From Demequina sp. (GTDB lineage: Bacteria > Actinomycetota > Actinomycetes > Actinomycetales > Demequinaceae): a stretch of DNA of 64,000 nt. The notes beneath the pieces were generated by a model, which saw only the letters and a list, made by a program, of their open reading frames with translations, had not been told where the DNA came from and searched no databases. This document shows, one piece after another, positions 17,893 through 26,423 of the stretch. The first letter of the stretch is position 1. Every line of letters begins with the position of its first letter. The position numbers were made by a program, and so were the translations under genes. The stretch covers positions 124,001 through 188,000 of the forward strand of contig JANQAD010000001.1 of the NCBI GenBank assembly GCA_024707205.1, given 5' to 3'.

Positions 17893-19161
17893 GTGACAAG
17901 CAAGGCCCGCAGGCTGACCGGATTCGGTTCAGCCGCCCTCGGTTTGGTGCTCGTTGGAGTGCTCGCCGGGTGCTCCAGCAACCCAACCGACAGCCCCACC
18001 ACCGGTGCCACCGGCTCCACGGGAGCCCCAGCAGGCGGCGACTACACCCTGTGGGACCCGTACCCCGACCGTGACGCCTCCAGCACGTGGGCCCAGGCCA
18101 TCAACGCCTGCGCCGACCAGCTCGGCATCACGATCACCCGCAACTCCGGCAACACCGGCGACACCGTCAAGGACCTCACGACGGCCGCCGCCGGCACGCT
18201 GCCCGACATCGCCATGGTCGACAACCCCAAGGTCTCCACGCTCGCCGACGCCGGCCTGCTGACGACCACGGACGAGAACGGCCTCGATGTCTCCAACATC
18301 TCCCAGAACATCCTCAGCGCCGGCGTCATGGACGGAAAGACGTACGGCGTCCCCGTTGGTGCCAACACGCTCGGCCTCTACTACAACCCCAAGGTCCTCG
18401 AGGACGCCGGAGTCGACATCGCGTCGGTCACCGACTACGCCTCACTGACGGACGCGATCAAGAAGGTTGTCGCCGCCGGTCACAAGGGCATTACGTTCTC
18501 CGCCGTCGGCACCGAAGAGGGAACCTTCCAGTTCCTTCCGTGGTTCTGGGGCGCTGACGCGGACCTCACGCAACTCGACTCCTCCCAGTCGGTGGCCGCG
18601 CTCACGCTGTGGACCGGTTGGGTCAAGGATGGCCTCGCCCCCCAGTCCGTGCTGCAGAACACGCAGGGCACCAGCTGGGACGAGATGCTGACCGGCGACT
18701 TCGGCTTCGCCGAGAACGGCTCCTGGTTCCAGGGCGCCGCCGACGAGAACGGCTTCGGCGTCATCCAGATCCCCGGGATCGAAGGCGGCACTGCCCCCGC
18801 CCCCACCGGCGGCGAGTTCATGACGCTGCCGATCCAGAAGGACACCTCGCGGTACGCGACGTCCGCCAAGATCGTCGAGTGCCTCGCCGACGGAGACGCC
18901 GGCGCCACCGCGCTCGGCTACGTTGCCCCCACTGCGGAGGGTGCGGCGGCCCAGGCTGCGGCCAACACCGCTGGCGCCAACGACTTCTGGGTCAAGGCAG
19001 TGGGCGACGCCAAGCCGCGCACGGCAGACAACCTGGGAATCAAGTACCCGGTCATCTCTGAGCAGCTGTACACCGCCATCCAGTTGGCGCTGTCCGGCGG
19101 TGCCTCGCCCACCGACGCCCTGACGGCGGCGCAGGCGGCAGCAGAGAAGAATCTCGGATAA
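17893..19161 (+). CDS. Sugar ABC transporter substrate-binding lipoprotein
   Basis: This 422-residue lipoprotein belongs to the extracellular solute-binding family 1 that feeds oligosaccharides to MalFG-type importers. The signal peptide ends in a lipobox with Cys27 (GVLAGCSS), followed by a Thr/Ser/Pro-rich tether. The mature domain contains PDIAMVDNPKVSTLADAGLL and the YGVPVGANTLGLYYNPK block typical of the family. The GTG start was chosen because AGGAGG lies seven bases before it; an upstream ATG in the open frame has no such site and would put the signal peptide internal. It is the first gene of the importer operon. No ATPase is encoded here, so a shared MsiK-type ATPase is probably used. 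Confidence 0.9.
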   Translation: MTSKARRLTGFGSAALGLVLVGVLAGCSSNPTDSPTTGATGSTGAPAGGDYTLWDPYPDRDASSTWAQAINACADQLGITITRNSGNTGDTVKDLTTAAAGTLPDIAMVDNPKVSTLADAGLLTTTDENGLDVSNISQNILSAGVMDGKTYGVPVGANTLGLYYNPKVLEDAGVDIASVTDYASLTDAIKKVVAAGHKGITFSAVGTEEGTFQFLPWFWGADADLTQLDSSQSVAALTLWTGWVKDGLAPQSVLQNTQGTSWDEMLTGDFGFAENGSWFQGAADENGFGVIQIPGIEGGTAPAPTGGEFMTLPIQKDTSRYATSAKIVECLADGDAGATALGYVAPTAEGAAAQAAANTAGANDFWVKAVGDAKPRTADNLGIKYPVISEQLYTAIQLALSGGASPTDALTAAQAAAEKNLG

Positions 19162-19215
19162 GTCGTAGGCAGATACACAACTTCTCCAATGCCTACCAAT
19201 CTGAGGAGGTCGCCG

Positions 19216-20214
19216 ATGACCGAACACCACGTCCCGCTTGAGGGTGCTCCGGTCACAAGCGATCACAACGGGGAGGCGGCGGCGCAAGCCGCCGCCTCCC
19301 GCACTCCCAAGTCCACGAGCAAGACCAAGTCCGTTGTGGGCGCACAGTTCGCCGCATGGATGTTCCTGCTCCCCATCCTGATCTACTTGGTCGCCTTCTA
19401 CCTGTGGCCTCTGCTCCGCAATCTCGACCTCAGCTTCCGCGACTACACGCTCGGCTCGTTCATCACCGGCAAGGCCGAATGGATTGGCTTCGACAACTAC
19501 GCGAAGGTCCTCACGGATCCCGCGTTCCTGACGGCACTGTGGAACACGGTCGTCTTCGTGGGCCTGTCTCTCGCCTTCCAGTACTCGATCGGCCTCGCTC
19601 TTGCGGTGTTCTTCTACAGACGGTTCCCCCTGAGCACCACCCTGCGCGCGCTGTTCCTGGTGCCATGGCTGCTGCCGCTGCTTGTCTCCGCCTCGGTGTG
19701 GGCGTGGATGATGAACTCGGACTCCGGGGTGCTCAACTACTTCCTCAGGGTCATCGGCGTTGATCCCATCTACTGGCTGACCTCGCCCGACTGGTCCCTG
19801 ATCGGCGTGACGATCGCCAACATCTGGATCGGCATCCCTTTCAACCTGGTGCTGCTCTACGCCGGGCTGCAGGCCATCCCCACCGAGGTCTACGAGGCGG
19901 CCGCGATTGACGGCGCCAGCCGCTGGCAGACGTTCTGGCGCGTGACCTTCCCCCTGCTACGCCCCGTGAGCGCGATCACGCTGCTCCTCGGCCTCGTCTA
20001 CACGCTCAAGGTCTTCGACATCATCTGGGTGATGACCCAGGGCGGGCCGGGAAACGCGTCGCTCACTCTCGCGATCTGGTCCTACCGCCTTGGCTTCGGC
20101 GGCGGCGCCCCCCAACTGGGACCCGCGGCTGCCGTGGGCAACGTGCTCATCGTCATCGCGTTCATCTTCGGCATCTTCTATATCCGCGCCCAGCGTAAGG
20201 CGGTGAACTCGTGA
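19216..20214 (+). CDS. Sugar ABC transporter permease, MalF type
   Basis: The 332-residue inner-membrane permease has six predicted membrane helices after a hydrophilic N terminus of about 45 residues. The EAA loop that docks on the ATPase is visible as EVYEAAAIDGASRWQTFWRVTFPLLRP near residue 225-250. It should form a heterodimer with the next gene product and receive substrate from the upstream lipoprotein. A GAGGAGG ribosome-binding site precedes the ATG at 19216, which favours it over the ATG nine codons earlier. The stop overlaps the next start as GTGA. Confidence 0.92.
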   Translation: MTEHHVPLEGAPVTSDHNGEAAAQAAASRTPKSTSKTKSVVGAQFAAWMFLLPILIYLVAFYLWPLLRNLDLSFRDYTLGSFITGKAEWIGFDNYAKVLTDPAFLTALWNTVVFVGLSLAFQYSIGLALAVFFYRRFPLSTTLRALFLVPWLLPLLVSASVWAWMMNSDSGVLNYFLRVIGVDPIYWLTSPDWSLIGVTIANIWIGIPFNLVLLYAGLQAIPTEVYEAAAIDGASRWQTFWRVTFPLLRPVSAITLLLGLVYTLKVFDIIWVMTQGGPGNASLTLAIWSYRLGFGGGAPQLGPAAAVGNVLIVIAFIFGIFYIRAQRKAVNS

Positions 20215-21029
20215 AGACGCGCCGCTCCTGGTTCACCACGGCGATCGCGGTGGTGTTGACCGCCATCATGCTGTTCCCGCTGTATTGGATGATCAACGTC
20301 TCGCTCACACAGAAGAACGAGCTGCGCGCGGACCCGCCGCCGCTGTTCCCCTCGAGCCCCAACTTCGACGGCTACGACAAGGTCATTCACGAGCAACTCC
20401 CCTACCTGGGCACGAGCTTCCTCGTGGGAATCGGCACCGTGATCGTCACGCTCATCGTGGCCGCCCCCGCTGGCTACTCGATGGCGAAGCTGCGGCCATG
20501 GGGCGGAACCGCCCTCAACTTTGGCCTGCTGGTTGCCCAGATGATCCCCGGGATCATCATGGCGATGGGGTTCTACCTGATCTTCAACTCGTGGGGTCTG
20601 CTCAACACGGTGTGGGGCCTCATCATCGCGGACACGACACTCGCCGTGCCGTTCGCCGTGCTGATCTTCACCGCCTTCATGATGGGTATCCCCAACGAGC
20701 TGATCCAAGCCGCACGCATCGACGGCGCGGGCCACTGGCGCACGTTCCGGTCGATCGTGCTTCCCGTGAGCCGCAATTCCATCGTCACCGTCTCGCTCTT
20801 CGCGTTCCTGTGGTCGTGGTCGGACTTCCTGTTCTCCTCCACCCTCAACCGCGGCGGCGCGCTCCAGACCATCACCATCGGCATCTACCGGTACCTAGGC
20901 AACAACACACAGGACTGGAACGCGATCATGGCCACCGCCGTCGTCGCCTCCATCCCTGCCGCGTTCCTGCTCGTCATCGCTCAGCGCTACGTGGCTGCTG
21001 GCGTGACCGCAGGCGCAGTCAAGGACTGA
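20211..21029 (+). CDS. Sugar ABC transporter permease, MalG type
   Basis: The 272-residue product is the partner permease, with six membrane helices and the EAA-type loop ELIQAARIDGAGHWRTFRSIVLP. It starts at a GTG overlapping the preceding stop, which means translational coupling and equal stoichiometry with the MalF-type subunit. The following GH127 gene begins only seven bases downstream, so uptake and hydrolysis of the sugar are co-transcribed. Substrate specificity cannot be read from the permeases themselves. The conserved WSWSDFLFSSTLN region and C-terminal AQRYVAAGVTAGAVKD are normal for the family. Confidence 0.92.
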   Translation: MKTRRSWFTTAIAVVLTAIMLFPLYWMINVSLTQKNELRADPPPLFPSSPNFDGYDKVIHEQLPYLGTSFLVGIGTVIVTLIVAAPAGYSMAKLRPWGGTALNFGLLVAQMIPGIIMAMGFYLIFNSWGLLNTVWGLIIADTTLAVPFAVLIFTAFMMGIPNELIQAARIDGAGHWRTFRSIVLPVSRNSIVTVSLFAFLWSWSDFLFSSTLNRGGALQTITIGIYRYLGNNTQDWNAIMATAVVASIPAAFLLVIAQRYVAAGVTAGAVKD

Positions 21030-21036
21030 ACCACTC

Positions 21037-22959
21037 ATGAAAGCGAGCATCGTGACCGAGCCAACCGCAGCGTCGGGCAGTATCACCAGCACCGGCGGGC
21101 CGGTGGTGCCCACGCGGTCCGTGCTGCGACCGCTGGGGCCGGATGAGGTGACGATCACCGGGGGCCTGTGGGCGGATTACCAGGCGCTCAATGCCACCGC
21201 GATCATCGACCACTGCTTCACCTGGATGGAGCGGACTGGGTGGATCGGGAACTTCGACGCCATCGCGGCCGGCGGTTCAGACCACTCTGGGATCGAGTTC
21301 ACGGACTCGGAGATCTACAAGCTTCTTGAGGGCATGGCGTGGGAGTTGGCCCGCCAGCCCGACGCTGCCCTCGCCTCTCGTTTTGAGGCGCTGGTTGCGC
21401 GCGTTGCGGCCGCGCAGGATGCGGACGGCTACCTCAATACGGCGTTTGGGCATCCTGGTCAGCGCGAGCGCTTCAGCGACCTCGAGTGGGGCCACGAACT
21501 GTACTGCGCCGGCCACCTGTTGCAGGCCGCCGTCGCGCGGCTGCGTACCGGCCACGACGACCTGCTTGTGACGGTTGCTAGAGGCGTTGCGGATCACCTG
21601 TACGGCGAGTTCGGCCCCAGCGGCCGGGCGGCGATCTGCGGGCACCCTGAAGTGGAGGTGGCGCTCGCGGAGTTCTCTCGCGCCACCGGTGAGCGGCGCT
21701 ACTTGGAACTCGCGCGACTGTTTGTGGAGCGCCGCGGGCACGGGCTGCTCAAGCCGATCTCGCTCGGCCAGGACTACTTTCAGGATGACGTGCCCGTGCG
21801 CGATGCGGACGTCCTTCGTGGTCATGCGGTTCGCGCGCTCTATCTCGCAGCGGGCGCCTTCGACGTTGCTGTAGATAGCGGCGATGTCGAGCTCGCGGAT
21901 GCGATCGCGCGTCAGTGGGACGCGACGCTCGCCCGCCGCACGTACATCACGGGCGGCCTCGGTTCGCGCCACACCGGAGAGGCGATCGGCGCCGACTGGG
22001 AGCTGCCGCCGGACCGGGCCTACTCGGAGACCTGCGCGGGAATCGCCTCGGTGATGCTCAACTGGAGACTGCTGCTGCAGTCGGGCGAGGCACGCTACGG
22101 AGACGTCATCGAGCGCACGCTGCTCAACAACATCCTCGCCTCCCCGCGTGCGGACGGCCACGCCTTCTTCTACGCGAATCCCCTTCAGCAGCGCGTCGCC
22201 AACGGCGAGGCGCCGCATGACGAGGTGAGCCTCCGGGCCGACTCGACGCTGCGCGCGCCATGGTTCGAGGTGTCGTGCTGCCCTCCCAATGTCGCTCGCA
22301 CGCTCGCGAGCGTCGCGATGTACTTTGCCACCGCGGACGACGAAGGGATCCAGCTTCACCAGTACGCCACGTATCGGGTGTCCACTGACGTCGGCGGTCG
22401 TTCGGTGACGCTTTCCGTCGACTCTGGGTACCCGTTCGACGGAAGCGTGCGCGTCACCGTCGAGACTGGCGGCGTGCTGGTGATGCGCCTGCGCGTCCCC
22501 TCGTGGGCCGATGGGGCCAACTGGCAGGTGCCCGACGGCGTTGCCGCCTCCCCATCGGATGGCTGGCTTGAGGTGCGGGGTGAGTTTGCTGCTGGCGATG
22601 TCGTCACGCTGTCGCTGCCGATGGACCCCCGCATCGCTCGTCCCGATCCTCGGATCGACGCCGTGCGGGGTCAGATCGCCGTGGAACGGGGTCCGCTCGT
22701 ACTCGCGCTCGAATCTGCGGACGTGCCGGGCGAACTCGATGCTGCCGAGGTCGCTATCGACGCGGATGCGGGTTCCGAACCCACCGCACACGGCGCGAAG
22801 GTGACGCTCGTCGCCGTCGGCGACTGGGCCGTCGGCTGGCCCTATGGGGCCACGCACGACGCCGAGCCCACATCGCTGGGTGAGGCAGAACTCATCCCCT
22901 ACTACCAGTGGGCCAACCGCGGGCCGTCGACGATGCGGGTGTTCATTCCCCTGGCGTGA
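21037..22959 (+). CDS. GH127 beta-L-arabinofuranosidase
   Basis: The 640-residue protein matches glycoside hydrolase family 127, whose characterised bifidobacterial member releases L-arabinose from beta-linked arabinofuranosides such as those on hydroxyproline-rich plant proteins. The catalytic site uses cysteine and zinc, and the expected residues are present: ETCA at 331-334 and the CC pair at 414-415 (SCCPPN). An (alpha/alpha)6 barrel is followed by a beta-rich C-terminal part. There is no signal peptide, so it acts on imported oligosaccharide in the cytoplasm. It is the last gene of the importer operon and overlaps the convergent vapC by 17 bases. Two 10-mer copies (21069-21078, 21357-21366) are in its 5' part. 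Confidence 0.9.
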   Translation: MKASIVTEPTAASGSITSTGGPVVPTRSVLRPLGPDEVTITGGLWADYQALNATAIIDHCFTWMERTGWIGNFDAIAAGGSDHSGIEFTDSEIYKLLEGMAWELARQPDAALASRFEALVARVAAAQDADGYLNTAFGHPGQRERFSDLEWGHELYCAGHLLQAAVARLRTGHDDLLVTVARGVADHLYGEFGPSGRAAICGHPEVEVALAEFSRATGERRYLELARLFVERRGHGLLKPISLGQDYFQDDVPVRDADVLRGHAVRALYLAAGAFDVAVDSGDVELADAIARQWDATLARRTYITGGLGSRHTGEAIGADWELPPDRAYSETCAGIASVMLNWRLLLQSGEARYGDVIERTLLNNILASPRADGHAFFYANPLQQRVANGEAPHDEVSLRADSTLRAPWFEVSCCPPNVARTLASVAMYFATADDEGIQLHQYATYRVSTDVGGRSVTLSVDSGYPFDGSVRVTVETGGVLVMRLRVPSWADGANWQVPDGVAASPSDGWLEVRGEFAAGDVVTLSLPMDPRIARPDPRIDAVRGQIAVERGPLVLALESADVPGELDAAEVAIDADAGSEPTAHGAKVTLVAVGDWAVGWPYGATHDAEPTSLGEAELIPYYQWANRGPSTMRVFIPLA

Positions 22960-23371
22960 AAGTGCGGATGCCCTTGAATCGCGCGAAGTCCGTGTCGAAG
23001 GTGACGACCGTGGCGTTGTGCTGAAGTGCGAGAGCGGCGAGGTGTGCGTCGTTGATGACGTTGCCTCCCCTGCCCATGGCCTTGAGCAAGACCGACATGC
23101 GCTCCAGATGACGACCGTCGGGCTCGGGGACCCAAGCATGCGGGCTCGCCAGCCAACTCTCGACGTAGCCGACCGCCTCGCTCCAGTCGAGCGGCCGATC
23201 ATAAATGCGTGGATTGCTCGCGATGCGCATGAAGGCGAGCAACGACACCCACGGCAAGAGAACGGGCGACCCTCCGGACAGCGCCGCTTCAAGCCATGCG
23301 CGCGAGACGTCGTGATCGCGCGAATCCTCATCGACGGCGTACAGCAGCACGTTGGCATCGACCAGGTTCAC
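22943..23371 (-). CDS. vapC: PIN-domain toxin (VapC family)
   Basis: This 142-residue PIN-domain protein is the likely ribonuclease toxin of a type II pair. The acidic metal site is recognisable: Asp5 in MNLVDANVLLYAVD, the central NVINDAHLAALAL and the C-terminal TFDTDFARF. The ATG overlaps the stop of the antitoxin gene by four bases, as expected for a coupled toxin-antitoxin operon. Its 3' end overlaps the convergent GH127 stop. VapC toxins cleave tRNA or rRNA, but the target here is unknown. Actinobacteria often carry many such pairs. Confidence 0.88.
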   Translation of the reverse strand: MNLVDANVLLYAVDEDSRDHDVSRAWLEAALSGGSPVLLPWVSLLAFMRIASNPRIYDRPLDWSEAVGYVESWLASPHAWVPEPDGRHLERMSVLLKAMGRGGNVINDAHLAALALQHNATVVTFDTDFARFKGIRTFTPGE

Positions 23372-23619
23372 TGGCGCGCCTCGCGCCTGCGGTTGAGCTC
23401 CTCGTCCTCGAGCTCGGCAGCGAGTTGCAGCGCCTTGACAACCGATACTCGCGCTCCAAGATTCGCGGTGCGCTGCACAAAGCGATAGCTGGCCCCGTCA
23501 GAGTTCGCGCCAGCGACGATCGCCTGATTCACCGCATCCTTGAAACTTAGCCCGCGGTCGCGCATGAGCGCGCGGATACGGGCATCGGCCTCTGGAGTCA
23601 GCGTGACTGTCGTGCGCAT
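23368..23619 (-). CDS. vapB: Ribbon-helix-helix antitoxin (VapB family)
   Basis: The 83-residue product starts with MRTTVTLTPEADARIRALMRDRG, a ribbon-helix-helix DNA-binding segment. The C-terminal charged helix (about 55-80) is suited to wrap around the PIN toxin. It overlaps vapC by four bases and precedes it, the normal antitoxin-first order. It probably autorepresses the operon together with VapC; a candidate palindrome lies about 20 bases upstream of the start. The local base composition is slightly lower in GC than the flanking backbone genes. Confidence 0.85.
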   Translation of the reverse strand: MRTTVTLTPEADARIRALMRDRGLSFKDAVNQAIVAGANSDGASYRFVQRTANLGARVSVVKALQLAAELEDEELNRRREARQ

Positions 23620-23639
23620 GGGTCCATGCTAGTTCGGCT

Positions 23640-23666
23640 GCATCACAACATCAAGATAGATGATGC
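23640..23666 (-). promoter_or_regulatory. Candidate vapBC operator
   Basis: GCATCA at 23640-23645 and TGATGC at 23661-23666 form an inverted repeat, with further GATGATG repeats just upstream. The site lies 20-46 bases before the vapB start in an AT-richer stretch, where autoregulating antitoxins usually bind. No footprint evidence exists. Confidence 0.4.
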
Positions 23667-23710
23667 GATGATGTAGATCCATGAGGGCGGCCCAAACTGC
23701 GGCGAGCTCG

Positions 23711-24355
23711 TCATTGCTGGAAGGTGCAGCAGTGCTCCGCGTCTTCACGATTGAAGTCGAGCCCGGTTGCCTTGGAGAGGTCTGCTGAGGGGTCATTGAA
23801 ACTCACGCCAATATCCGCGTTGAGCTGGTCAACGCCGTACGTGTCGGGGTCTACGAGGCCTTTCTTGACCAGGCAATTGATGATCAGCTGCTCGAGCGGC
23901 AGCCCTTGCGGGTTCTTGATGCTCTGCCAGTAGACGGACTCGATCGCACCATCTCCCAGGTACTCGCGGAGACATGCCGGTTCGATCCGATCGAATAGCG
24001 CCAGGTCCTCCTTTGTGCCATCAAATCCGTGTGCGATTGTGCCGTCTGGCTGTGGTTCGGCGCCATACGGCGGCGGCACGCGGCCCGGGAAGTTAGCGTT
24101 GACGCAATCCATGTAGCGGCTGTCAGCATCCTCGTACTCGTCGCCAGTAATCTTCTTGTCCTCGAGGATCCCGCGGGAAAAGTCAGACAAGTCGCCCGCG
24201 AGTTCAACGTCAAACTACGCCGTCAACCCCGGCGAGACGGCCGCAGAACTGGCCACGGGCGACGCCGAAGGCACCACGGCTCTGCTTGCGGTGCATGCCG
24301 CCAGAACAAGGGCGACAGCCGCGACGGCAATCACCGTCGTTGGGTGACGAACCAT
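23711..24355 (-). pseudogene. Putative lipoprotein gene interrupted by an in-frame TAG
   Basis: From ATG 24355 the frame encodes a signal peptide with lipobox (ALVLAACTAS, Cys near residue 21) and an Ala/Ser/Pro linker, then meets a TAG at codon 47 (24215-24217). The same frame continues without another stop for 168 codons to 23711. The continuation has cysteines in YMDCVNANFPG, EPACLREYLG and EHCCTFQQ. The continuous frame across the stop suggests one ancestral lipoprotein of about 214 residues. The distal part can also be read from TTG at 24190. A base substitution, a sequence error or rare readthrough would all explain it. I do not recognise the domain. Confidence 0.6.
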
Positions 24356-24367
24356 GCTGCTAAGCGC

Positions 24368-24703
24368 CTAATAAGTCCGGTAGTCGGTAAGGTCTGTCAC
24401 GGGGATCTCCTTCCATCCGTGAGTTGGCGTCCGAGCTCGCGAAGCTCCGCCACTGTCGGTGCCCACCCTCTCCTTGTACACGCTGCTTGACGAACACCAC
24501 AATCCCACGGTCGTATGGGTAGTTGTGGGACTGATGTACGTGTACGTACGGGCTTGCGCCTCCGCACAGGTAGAGCCAGCTCCAGCGGAAGAAATCGTGT
24601 AGCCGACCGCGCTGTGCTCGTACGCCCATCCGTTGCATGTCGCGTCCCCGGCTGGTAGCGCAATGGCGAACCTCCCGATGGCCCCGCTAAGCCCGCCCTA
24701 GGA
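24368..24703 (-). other. Start-less open frame, possible remnant of a small secreted protein gene
   Basis: The minus strand is open for about 111 codons ending at 24368, only 12 bases before the lipoprotein ATG at 24355. The translation is Ser/Thr/Gly-rich with Cys in ATCNGWAYEH, GSTCAEAQART and GLWCSSSS and ends TDLTDYRTY. No ATG, GTG or TTG start is visible in frame before the preceding TAG. It may be truncated, frameshifted or not a gene. It occupies most of the 382-base gap between the lipoprotein start and rnj. An exact 10-mer (24727-24736) directly follows the rnj stop. Confidence 0.3.
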
Positions 24704-24737
24704 GGTCGGCAACAGGAGCCAGCCCCAGCGTCGGGCC

Positions 24738-26420
24738 CTACGCCTCGACGACCACCGGGATGATCATGGGCCGCCTCCGCAGCCTGTTGCCCACGTATCG
24801 GCCAAGCACGCGGCGCGCCACTTGTTGAAGCTGGTGCGTGTCCGCGTTACCCGCGCGGGCAGCCTCCTCGAGGGCGTTCTTGATCTCCGGCAGGATCGCA
24901 TCAAAGACGCTGTCGTCCTCCGCGATGCCTCGAGCGTGCACCTCCGGTCCGGAGACAACACGCCCGTTGCTCGAGTCGATGACCGCGAACACGGAGACGA
25001 AGCCCTCCTCGGACAGGATGCGGCGGTCCTTGAGCTCGGAGTCCGTGATCTCGCCCACCGAGGAGCCGTCCACGTAGACGTTGTGCACGTCCACCGCGCC
25101 GGCCACGCGCGCGACGCCGTCGCGCAGGTCGACCACAACGCCGTTCTCCGCGAACACCACACGCTCCGGGTCCACCCCGGTGCGCACCGCGAGGCGGCCG
25201 TTCGCGAGCAGGTGGCGCACCTCCCCGTGGATCGGCATCACGTTCTTGGGGCGAAGGATGTTGTAGCAGTAGAGCAGCTCTCCCGCGCTCGCGTGGCCGG
25301 AGACGTGCACGCGCGCACTCCCCTGGTGCACCACGTTCGCGCCGAGCCGCATGAGGCCGTTGATGACGCGGAACACCGCGTTCTCGTTGCCTGGGATGAG
25401 GGACGACGCCAAGATCACCAGATCCCCCTCGCTCACCCTGACCTTGTGGTCCAGGCTGGCAATGCGGCTAAGCGCGGCCATCGGCTCGCCTTGGGAGCCC
25501 GTCGACATGAAGACGATCTTGTCGTGGGGAAGGTCGTCGGCCTGGCGCGCGTCCACGAGGATGCCCTCTGGTACTCGCAGAAACCCGAGGTCAGCCGCGA
25601 TGCCCATGTTGCGCACCATCGAGCGGCCCACGAAGGCCACGCGGCGGCCGTGAGCCTCCGCCGCGTCGATCACCTGCTGGACGCGGTGCACATGGCTCGA
25701 GAACGACGCGACCACGATGCGCCCCTTGGTCTGCGCGAACAGGCGGTCGATGACGGGGCCGATCTCCACCTCGGACACGGTGAAGCCGGGGACCTCAGCG
25801 TTGGTGGAGTCCACCTGAAACAGGTCCACTCCCTCCTCGCCAAGCCGCGCGAAAGCCCGCAGGTCGGTGATGCGGCCGTCGAGCGGCAGCTGGTCCATCT
25901 TGAAGTCGCCCGTGTTGAGCACAGTGCCAGCCGGCGTGCGCACGAACACGGCCAGAGCGTCGGGAATGGAGTGGTTGACCGCGATGAACTCGAGATCGAA
26001 CGCGCCCAGCTTCTCGCGCTGCCCCTCCTTGACCGCGAGCGTGATGGGGTTGATGCGGTACTCGCGGAGTTTGGCCTCGACGAAGGCAAGCGTGAGCTGC
26101 GAGCCGAGCAGCGGGATGTCCGGGCGCAGGCGCAGCAGGAAGGGCACGGCGCCGATGTGATCCTCGTGGCCGTGGGTGAGGACGATCGCCTCGACGTCCG
26201 CGAGGCGGTCCTCGATGTAGCTGAAGTCGGGGAGGATGAGGTCCACGCCCGGCTGGTGGTCCTCGGGGAAGAGTACTCCGCAGTCGATGATGAGCAGGCG
26301 ACCCTCGTATTCGAGGACGTGCATATTGCGGCCAACCTCGCCGAGCCCGCCGAGCGGGACAAGGCGAAGGGTGCCCGGAGCGAGCGGCTCCGGTGGGGGC
26401 AGCTCCGGGTGGAAGTGCAT
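24738..26420 (-). CDS. rnj: Ribonuclease J
   Basis: The 560-residue metallo-beta-lactamase/beta-CASP nuclease has combined 5'-exonuclease and endonuclease activity in mRNA decay and rRNA maturation. The zinc site is HGHEDH at 83-88. The GDFKMDQ, VDSTNAE and SSHVHRVQQV motifs define the beta-lactamase and beta-CASP halves, and GHASAGEL and MPIHGEVRHL are the late metal-binding motifs. Length is normal. The start follows the dapA stop by three bases, the well-known actinobacterial dapA-rnj pair. With RNase Y also in this window, the organism has both main Gram-positive decay nucleases. Confidence 0.95.
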   Translation of the reverse strand: MHFHPELPPPEPLAPGTLRLVPLGGLGEVGRNMHVLEYEGRLLIIDCGVLFPEDHQPGVDLILPDFSYIEDRLADVEAIVLTHGHEDHIGAVPFLLRLRPDIPLLGSQLTLAFVEAKLREYRINPITLAVKEGQREKLGAFDLEFIAVNHSIPDALAVFVRTPAGTVLNTGDFKMDQLPLDGRITDLRAFARLGEEGVDLFQVDSTNAEVPGFTVSEVEIGPVIDRLFAQTKGRIVVASFSSHVHRVQQVIDAAEAHGRRVAFVGRSMVRNMGIAADLGFLRVPEGILVDARQADDLPHDKIVFMSTGSQGEPMAALSRIASLDHKVRVSEGDLVILASSLIPGNENAVFRVINGLMRLGANVVHQGSARVHVSGHASAGELLYCYNILRPKNVMPIHGEVRHLLANGRLAVRTGVDPERVVFAENGVVVDLRDGVARVAGAVDVHNVYVDGSSVGEITDSELKDRRILSEEGFVSVFAVIDSSNGRVVSGPEVHARGIAEDDSVFDAILPEIKNALEEAARAGNADTHQLQQVARRVLGRYVGNRLRRRPMIIPVVVEA

Positions 26421-26423
26421 GGC

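Noticed and set aside
17893..22959. Prophage or integrative element origin of the GH127 locus
   Set aside because: No integrase, attachment repeats or phage genes are visible, and GC content matches the backbone.
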